Below, one piece after another: positions 57,856 through 64,000 of a DNA stretch of 64,000 nt. How positions within the stretch are numbered: the stretch's first letter is position 1; every line of letters begins with the position of its first letter. This DNA comes from Mesostigma viride (lineage: Eukaryota; Streptophyta; Mesostigmatophyceae; Mesostigmatales; Mesostigmataceae): the NCBI GenBank assembly GCA_009746045.1, contig RPFO01000155.1, positions 16,132 to 80,131 of the forward strand, in the 5' to 3' direction. A program made the position numbers and the translations under genes. The notes beneath the pieces are model-generated. The model was not told the origin of the DNA. It made no database searches and saw only the letters and a list, made by a program, of their open reading frames with translations.

Positions 57856-58868
57856 CCCTGCTGGGACCGGTTCTGGCCCTGCTGGGACCTGTTGTTGTTG
57901 TTGTTTTGGCCCTGTTGGGACCTGTTGTTATTGTTGCCCTGCTGGGACCTGTTGTTGTTGTTGTTGTTGTTGTTGTTGGGGTTGCCATGCAGGGGCACAC
58001 GGTGCCACGTGTTGCCACGCCCCTGAGAGCCACTGCCCCCTTGGTGGGAGGACTTGTGGGTCTTGGGTGCCCCCCCCTGGCTGGCCTGCCCCTTGCGTTT
58101 GTGGCCTTGGACACCCTGGACCTTGGGGTCCTGGGCCTGGTTGTTGCCAGTACCCAGGGGGTCCACTGCCTCCTCGATATAGAGCATGGCAGCTCTGAAG
58201 TTGTCCCAGAGGGACTTGAGGCCTGTAAGCAGGGTAGCCAGGACAGAAGGTTGCAAATTAGCTTTTGTTAGCCAGGTGTGGATGAGATACCTTGGTTGGA
58301 GCTTGAGAAGCTCAAGGTCTTTCTCAATCATTACCCTGTATGTTTTTGCATCCCCAGAGAGGTTATTCTTGTTCACCTTATATGCAGCAAGCCAGTTGAA
58401 ACGTTCTACTGCTTCCATGTGGTTATTGGTAAGCACTAGCTGTTTCAGATCAGTGATAAAGGTAGGCCACTGTTCAATGGCTGCTTCAGGTGTCAGGGTA
58501 CGTTCCTGATAGGTTTGAATCAATGCTCTGATTGCAGGAGATGATTGATGGAATGTGGAGGAGGCCCTGAGAGCCTTAAACTGATGTCTAAGGTTAAGAC
58601 CTTCCATCCCATACTCCAAAGCAAAAACAAATTGCTTAGCTTGTTCAACAGTGTGACCCTCAGGCAAGCCAGCAATATTGATTTTGGATTCCTTTTTATG
58701 AGGGTTAAACACACCTGTGAGAGGGGGGTTGGCCCTCAAGAAGCCGTCGGTTGCTTGTTGCAGGCGGGTGGGGTCCAGGTTGATGGTCCCCCGCTCATAC
58801 CGCGACATCAGGGCGCGCAGGCCCTCGACAGTTTGCAGCTGGTTAGCTGTTAACTGCTGATCTTGCAA
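57600..58868 (-). pseudogene. Capsid-like and nucleocapsid region of the copia-like element (fossil)
   Basis: A helical capsid-like part of about 230 residues (AKQFVFALEYGMEGLNLRHQ; AMLYIEEAVDPLG) is followed by a basic linker, an Asn/Gln tract written as GTT repeats on the plus strand (57828-57985) and a CCHC knuckle CLRCFQRGHARHNC. A second Cys cluster follows (CPGCWHARHPLGPPGSRC). This is a gag layout. Confidence 0.78.
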
Positions 58869-60429
58869 CGAGGCCAGCTGGGCCTGGAGAATGGCGAGCT
58901 GTTCCAGGACATCCCCGCTCCTTGGGGGGGCTCAGCAGGCCTGTTGGGTGCCTGTGGCACCTCTGCACCTCCCCCCAGGGCCTCCTGGGGTCCTGGCCAC
59001 CCCCCCTGGTTTGGGAGGGGGCCCCAACCCACAGGGCGAACCTGGGGTGGTGGGGGAGGGGGAGGGGGGGTCATGGTGGCCCTGGGGGAGCCCGGGGGTG
59101 TCCGGGTAACCCCACTGGGTCCAGCCCCATCGGTGGAGGGGCGGGCAGGGGTGTCTGCCTCTGCTCTCCTCCTGGCCTCCTCCCGCATGAGACGCTTCAT
59201 CTCCTTGCGTACCTCATGCTCCCGGAGGGCTGCCTGAAAGGCAGCTTCATCCTCGGGTATGTCAGGGAGTGGTCTCCCATGATCATAGCAGGCCGGACTG
59301 GACAGTCCGCCTCTTTGCCCTTCCTCGCACCCAGGGCCAGCAGTCCCTCCTTGTACTGCAGGGGTTGGGGGGGAGAGGGTTTCTTGCTGGTGGTTTCCAG
59401 CGGGGGGGCTTCTTCAGCTACCACCCCATGTTTGGCCAAGATGGCCTCCGTGACCCTGGCTTGGGTGATGGAGGACATGGTTTTAAAGTGTGCTGACCGA
59501 GCAAGCTCGGCCAGGTCTTGACTGTCCGCATAGTCCATGGGATAGTCAGCATTTTTTAAGAGGTCACGTAACCGCTGGGTGGCCTCGCGGTACGCGTCCG
59601 CCATCGCCTGGTGGGTAGCCAGGCGACGGGCGGCTTCCTCTTCATATTCTTGCCGCTTAGCGGCGAGCCGAAAAGCCGCCTCTCGGCGGACCTCTCGGTC
59701 CCGCTGCCGCGCTCGGCGTTCTTCATTTGCCACCAGCGCGGCCTGCTCGACCGCCAGGAGCGCTGGGGTAAGATTGATCTCAGTCTCCCCATCGGGGAGA
59801 CTGGCAGTGTCGGATACCTCATCGTCGGACATTGGTTGTCCGGCGATGGGTTCCACAGGTTTTCGCACCACCCGTGCGAGTTTAATACTCTCCATGTCCT
59901 TCTTCTTGCGAAGAAGGGACGCAGAGGGTCGCCCAAACGTTAGCTCAATGTGGTTATGTCCCTGGGCGAAAGGGACATTAAGGTTTGATGTGGCGGGACG
60001 AAAGGTAATCGTCCCGTCCGGTGCCACCGAGGCCGTCTGACGGGGCATACGCTCCCGAAGAGATGGCAACGTGGGGCCGGACTGTGGAGCCTCAGTGGGG
60101 TTTACCACCGAGGTCTCCGCAGCCATGGCCGCGCCAGCCGTGGTTGCGGCTGGGGCGGCCGCCGGAGTCGAGGGTAAGCCGGTCTCCCCGGGGGGAGCCG
60201 TCTCGGCCTCCGGCCTCGCAGGGGAGGGGGGTAGGTCGGTCGGCTTTGCAGCCGCCGTCCCCTCGTCCTGGCAACCATTGTGAGTCTTTTTGTTCTTTTT
60301 CTTTTTCTTGGAAATGGCCGCATCGCCAGCCGGCTTCTTGTTGTTGTCTCTGGGCATCCGCCGATCCTGCCCATCATCATCCTCGTTGTAGGTAAGCTTC
60401 TTAGCGACATTCTTGTTCGTGATAGCCAT
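58850..60429 (-). pseudogene. N-terminal gag-like region of the copia-like element (fossil)
   Basis: Begins MAITNKNVAKKLTYNEDDDG 18 bp inside the LTR. It has a Lys-rich patch (SKKKKKNKKTH), a Pro/Ala-rich stretch, and a long charged helix likely to form a coiled coil (NEERRARQRDREVRREAAF; RQEYEEEAARRLATHQAMAD). It leads into a Pro-rich part (TPPPPPPPPQVRP) before the capsid-like region. No enzyme motif. It could be the matrix-like part of gag or a separate protein. Confidence 0.6.
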
Positions 60430-60447
60430 GGTAGCAAATAAAATTCA

Positions 60448-60921
60448 AGTTAGAATGCGGTGGGATATATTGCTTGAGAACACTGAAGAGCTGTGAGCAA
60501 TGAATTGCTTGGTTCATTAGAAAATAGGTTTACCCTTTATCAACGTTCCTCTCACCGGCTGCGCCGCCAGTGACCGTTGGGTGCAGACCGTTGGCCCGAG
60601 GCCGCACGATGACAGGTAGCTGCCTAGTCACTGCATCGTGCGATCACAGATCAATGCACGCTGCAGTACGGTCCCTATCTAGGATACTCTAGTACCGTCC
60701 AATGACAGGACACTACGTATACTGGGTACTGACATCTGTCACGTACCTCAGTACCCAAAGTACCTATCTAGGGAAACGTATGCGACTCGACTAGCATCCC
60801 TATCTGCATAGCCCACGTGGTATTTATATTCGCATACCAACGTGGGTTTACAAGGCTTATTCATACGTTGTATTCACAATGCCTTTGAGACTTAGTCTAC
60901 AGCAAAGCATGGAGACTAACT
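60448..60921 (-). repeat. Upstream (5') LTR of the copia-like element
   Basis: 474 bp, AGTTAG...CTAACT on the plus strand. Followed on the minus strand by TGAATTTTATTTG, which is not the usual TGG-type primer-binding site, and then by the first ATG. Confidence 0.9.
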
Positions 60922-63900
60922 GTCGCCGTCGTCCCTCTCTTACCCCACCTACCTTTGAACAACGTGTCAGATTTAGTGATGACCCCTCTTCTACCCTGAA
61001 CCAGGCCCCTGCCCCTCCTGCAACCTTGGCTCAACCCTCAACTAGGTCCTCACTCCCTGACAATGCTTCTAGGCCTCCTCCTCACCCTGTGCCTTCCATC
61101 CCTGCTCATAACACGGGTCGTACCTCTGCCCCTGTCAGCCCTTCTGGTCGCCCTAGTGCAGTTCCATTTTATCCTCCTGCTTCTTGGTCCTACCCTGACA
61201 CGGCCTACGAGGCTGCCCAGGTCCCTACCCGTGTGGCTGAGTTAGAAGTTAATAGTGATTTCAGCACCATGCCTCTAGATGACAGAAATTATGATCATTT
61301 TGCCCACTCCTCCCTTCGTGAACAATATACTGTTCCCTTCTCCTATGGGCACCATCCTGAGACGGTGGCCCCTTCTAGACCCCTATCCAAAACCTTTCCT
61401 CTTCCTTCTTTCTATCCCTCTTATGTAGCAGTTGAAGACAGTGGTCCTATATGGGTAAATCTGATCCTTCCCATCCTCCTAAGCCCCCTGCTCTTCCCCT
61501 CTTTGCTAACCTTCCCAAGTTGGATGTCAAGTCTACCCCTCAACAGTTTTTCACTTTTATTATGTTGCTTACCCAGAACACAGAGTCGTGGCAAAATCAT
61601 AATAGATAGATGGCGTCTCCCTGATGCTGTACTAGTCCCTCACTATCTTACTACCTGTATTACCCCTGAGCTTGCTAACCTCATTCAGTGTGAATCCTTG
61701 GCCTCTCATGCCTACCCTATAACGCAGTAGCAGAATTGTTTAAGCGGTTAGAGAGCCATTTAGTTCCTCCCGATGCAGATTGGCAGGATAGATTAGCCTT
61801 TGGTACCTTGCAGCAGGGTACTAAACCGTTTAGGGAGTATATGAAAGAATTTGATGCACAGATGGTACGAATTAGGGATTTCGGTCGGGCGCAGAAGTAC
61901 GTGCTCGTTTCCTACAAGGCCTCAGTAGACCCTTATTACGTGAGGTGAAGCGCCAGTTCTCTGCCTACCGTTTTACTGATCTACCCCTCAAGCATGTGCG
62001 CCAGCATCTCTTACGAGTAGCAGATTTCTTCACCACCCCTTCTCTTCCTACCCGTTCCCGTATTAATAACATTAGCCTTACCCCTGAGGAGGAGAACTCC
62101 TCTGTAGAAGAGTTAGATATTTGTGTTACCGACCTTTCGGCTCTGGATGTCTCTCATATCACATGCTATCATTGTAAGGAAGTAGGTCATCTTAAACGTG
62201 AGTGCCCCAAGTTCCTTTCGGGTGCTCCCCCTCATCCCGATGCTCGCCCTCCTCGTACCCCTCAGCGTGCTCCTATTCGTCCCACTCCAGGACGCATTCC
62301 CTCAGCTACCCCTAGTAGGCTGAATGCTGTGCAGACAGGACCCTCAGGGTTCCCCTATGATAATCAGGCTCCTGCACCCTCTTCGCTCCCTCGTGACCCT
62401 CCAGCAGTTGCTTTTTCGCCAGGGACTTCTTCGGGGTTAGTCCCAACGGATGTGGGCCAGGGGGAACAGTAGGCCTGTCAGCCGGGGGTAACCTGGACAG
62501 GTCCTTAGATAGTACCCCAGATAATAATTTTTGCCTGCCTGTTTTTATAACTTCTGTAGGAGCTGAATCATCCCTACCCTTACGTGTTCGTCCTCTTATG
62601 TTTTGGAATGGTGGCTTAACCGTTCCCCACACTGTTGTAGACCCCTTCTTGCATGCTGATGAACTTTTGAATGTCTCTGTGTTAGTGGATAGCGGTGCGG
62701 CTAGCTCCTTTGTGAGCGAGGCCCTAGTTAGGCGTTTAGGACTAGTCCCTATCCCTCACACCAAACCTGTCACTGTCCATTATGCTGACAGTCGCACCAG
62801 TCATTCCCCGGGTACGGTGTCTCTTCCCCTGGTCATACAAGGACGTACTGTCAACCTGACGGCCACTATAGGCCCTATCACTACCGCTGATGTATTACTA
62901 GGATTAGATTGGCACCAGGATGATAAGATAACTATCAATTATGATACCATGGTCATCTGGTTTCCAGGTAGCTCTTACTGGGTACCGGAACGTCATTATA
63001 GAGTAGAAAATTTATCCTTGGTAGATATTACTCCTCCTACACCTGTTGATCCCCCTGTAAGACCTATACCTGAAGTATTAATGTCCAATGATGAATTGCG
63101 ATCTGAACTAAAGGAATATGGATATTTATTATGTATGTTCCTTCAGTTAGAAGTACAGGAGATACCTATCCCTAATAATAGTGTGGATATAGATGTGAAC
63201 ACAGTGGATACAATAGGGGCGGGATTTACTGAAAACGAAATACTAGTAAGATACATGGCTGTGATAGATTCCTCCAAAGTTTTTGAAGAAAAGACTCCTT
63301 ATCCTCCTCCTCGTTCTGTTTTACACCGTGTAGTTATTAAGGACGGTGCAGTTCCTACTACGCACTCTCCGATGTATAGAATGGGCCCTACCGAGTCAAA
63401 GGAACTAAAACAGATTTTAGTGTCACTATTAGAAGCAGGATTGATAGAGCCGAGTATAACTCCCCCTACTCAGCTGGTGTCCTGTTAGTCCCTAAGCCAA
63501 ATGGCAAGTTTCGTTTAGTTACTGATTATAGGAAGTTAATGATATCACGGTGAAGTCTAAATACCCTCTACCTCGTATTGATGATATATTTAATAAGGTT
63601 AAAGGTTCTACCCGGTTTCACTGTACTGGATTGTGCGGATGGTTTTTGGCAACTGCGTATAGCGCCCGAGGATTGTCATAAAACCGCCTTTGCTACCCCT
63701 TTTGGTCATTATCAGTTTAGAGTAGCGGCTATGGGACTCTGTAATTCTCCTGCCTCTTTTCAAATGTTGATGAATGAAGTGCTTAGGCCTGTTATGGGTA
63801 ATTCTCACCTTCCCCAAGTGTCCTCTGATTTAAAGGATCCTTCCTTCTCCTCTGTTTCCTTAGCCGAGCACGATCGTTCTTGTGCTCAGGCTTACTTAGA

Positions 63901-64000
63901 TGACATCCTTATTTACTCCCCAGATTTTGAAACGCACCTACGTGATTTAAAGAAAGTCTTAGAAATAATGTCTGAAAATCCTTTGTGGGCTCGCCGTGCT
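60922..64000 (+). mobile_element. Ty3/gypsy-type element B, right part, broken, running off the window
   Basis: Resumes the gag of element B after the copia-like insertion and follows element A closely in order and sequence: Pro/Ser-rich gag, CCHC knuckle CYHCKEVGHLKREC near 62.16-62.21 kb, retropepsin VDSGAASSFVS near 62.69 kb, RT from about 63.4 kb with YLDDILIYSPDF near 63.90 kb, ending at the window edge. About five to seven breaks in the visible part. Many scattered differences from A show a separate older copy of the same or a sister family. No LTR of B is visible. Confidence 0.88.

Larger units (their letters stand above)
51914..60921 (-). mobile_element. Ty1/copia-like LTR element with unusual domain order, broken, young
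   Basis: About 9.0 kb including a 1.34-kb piggyBac-like insertion. LTRs of 473 and 474 bp differ at about three positions, so it is young. Reading on the minus strand: Lys/Ala-rich gag N-part, capsid-like part with Asn/Gln-rich linker and CCHC knuckle, integrase, protease, RT, RNase H. RT and RNase H are copia-like (DIKRAFL, GDDQLICG, ADALTK), yet the protease lies after the integrase. The LTRs end AGTTAG...CTAACT rather than TG...CA. The first ATG stands only 18 bp from the upstream LTR. There are about two or three frame interruptions besides the insertion. Confidence 0.88.

Noticed and set aside
57624-58271. Plus-strand frames rich in Val/Leu or Cys over the GTT repeats
   Set aside because: Antisense of the Asn/Gln-rich gag linker on the minus strand.
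59579-60040. Plus-strand Ser/Arg-rich frames over the gag-like N-part
   Set aside because: Antisense of the charged helical region of the copia-like element.

Overview
This window looks like repeat-dominated nuclear DNA of a eukaryote. It carries tetranucleotide microsatellites, a macrosatellite array, Ty3-, Ty1- and DIRS-type retroelements, a LINE tail, TTAA-flanked piggyBac-type DNA elements and consensus-looking spliceosomal splice sites. G+C is intermediate. A green alga or another alga or protist would fit, but I cannot name a species and recognise no conserved host gene, rRNA or tRNA.

Positions 1-26254 are a macrosatellite of roughly 4.2-6.0 kb units, entering from the left edge and ending sharply at a GC hairpin. 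Each unit holds AGCC tracts, a G-run segment, exon-like patches and GC-rich blocks. Units III/V resemble each other and IV/VI resemble each other, so the right part is a higher-order dimer of about 9 kb. Units I and II share about 3.9 kb that is almost identical at an offset of 6013 bp. Unit II also carries a private insert with an inverted copy of part of the unit.

Positions 26255-33434 are gene-poor. They contain degenerate tandem repeats, paired hairpin elements built on GCGAAGC, and an 0.8-kb ATGG-type microsatellite with internal octamer stages.

Positions 33435-45531 are a nest: a 5'-truncated LINE tail, then a head-to-tail dimer of a TGTCGCG...CGCGACA element inserted in the CATC tract at its end, then a young Ty3/gypsy element (A) in the second copy. 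Element A has near-identical 574-bp LTRs, and GC-rich unrelated reading frames lie where integrase would be expected.

Positions 45532-51600 hold a dispersed repeat with a 263-codon unknown ORF, a 1.7-kb piggyBac-like element, and a DIRS-like fragment (reverse transcriptase, RNase H, 2A-like motif, tyrosine recombinase).

Positions 51600-64000 are a second nest: Ty3/gypsy element B (running off the right edge) interrupted by a minus-strand Ty1/copia-like element (51914-60921), itself interrupted by a 1.3-kb piggyBac-like element. The copia-like element reads gag, integrase, protease, reverse transcriptase, RNase H, an order that differs from both the copia and gypsy standards. I consider it the best candidate for something undescribed. 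The retroelements are described only as fossils.
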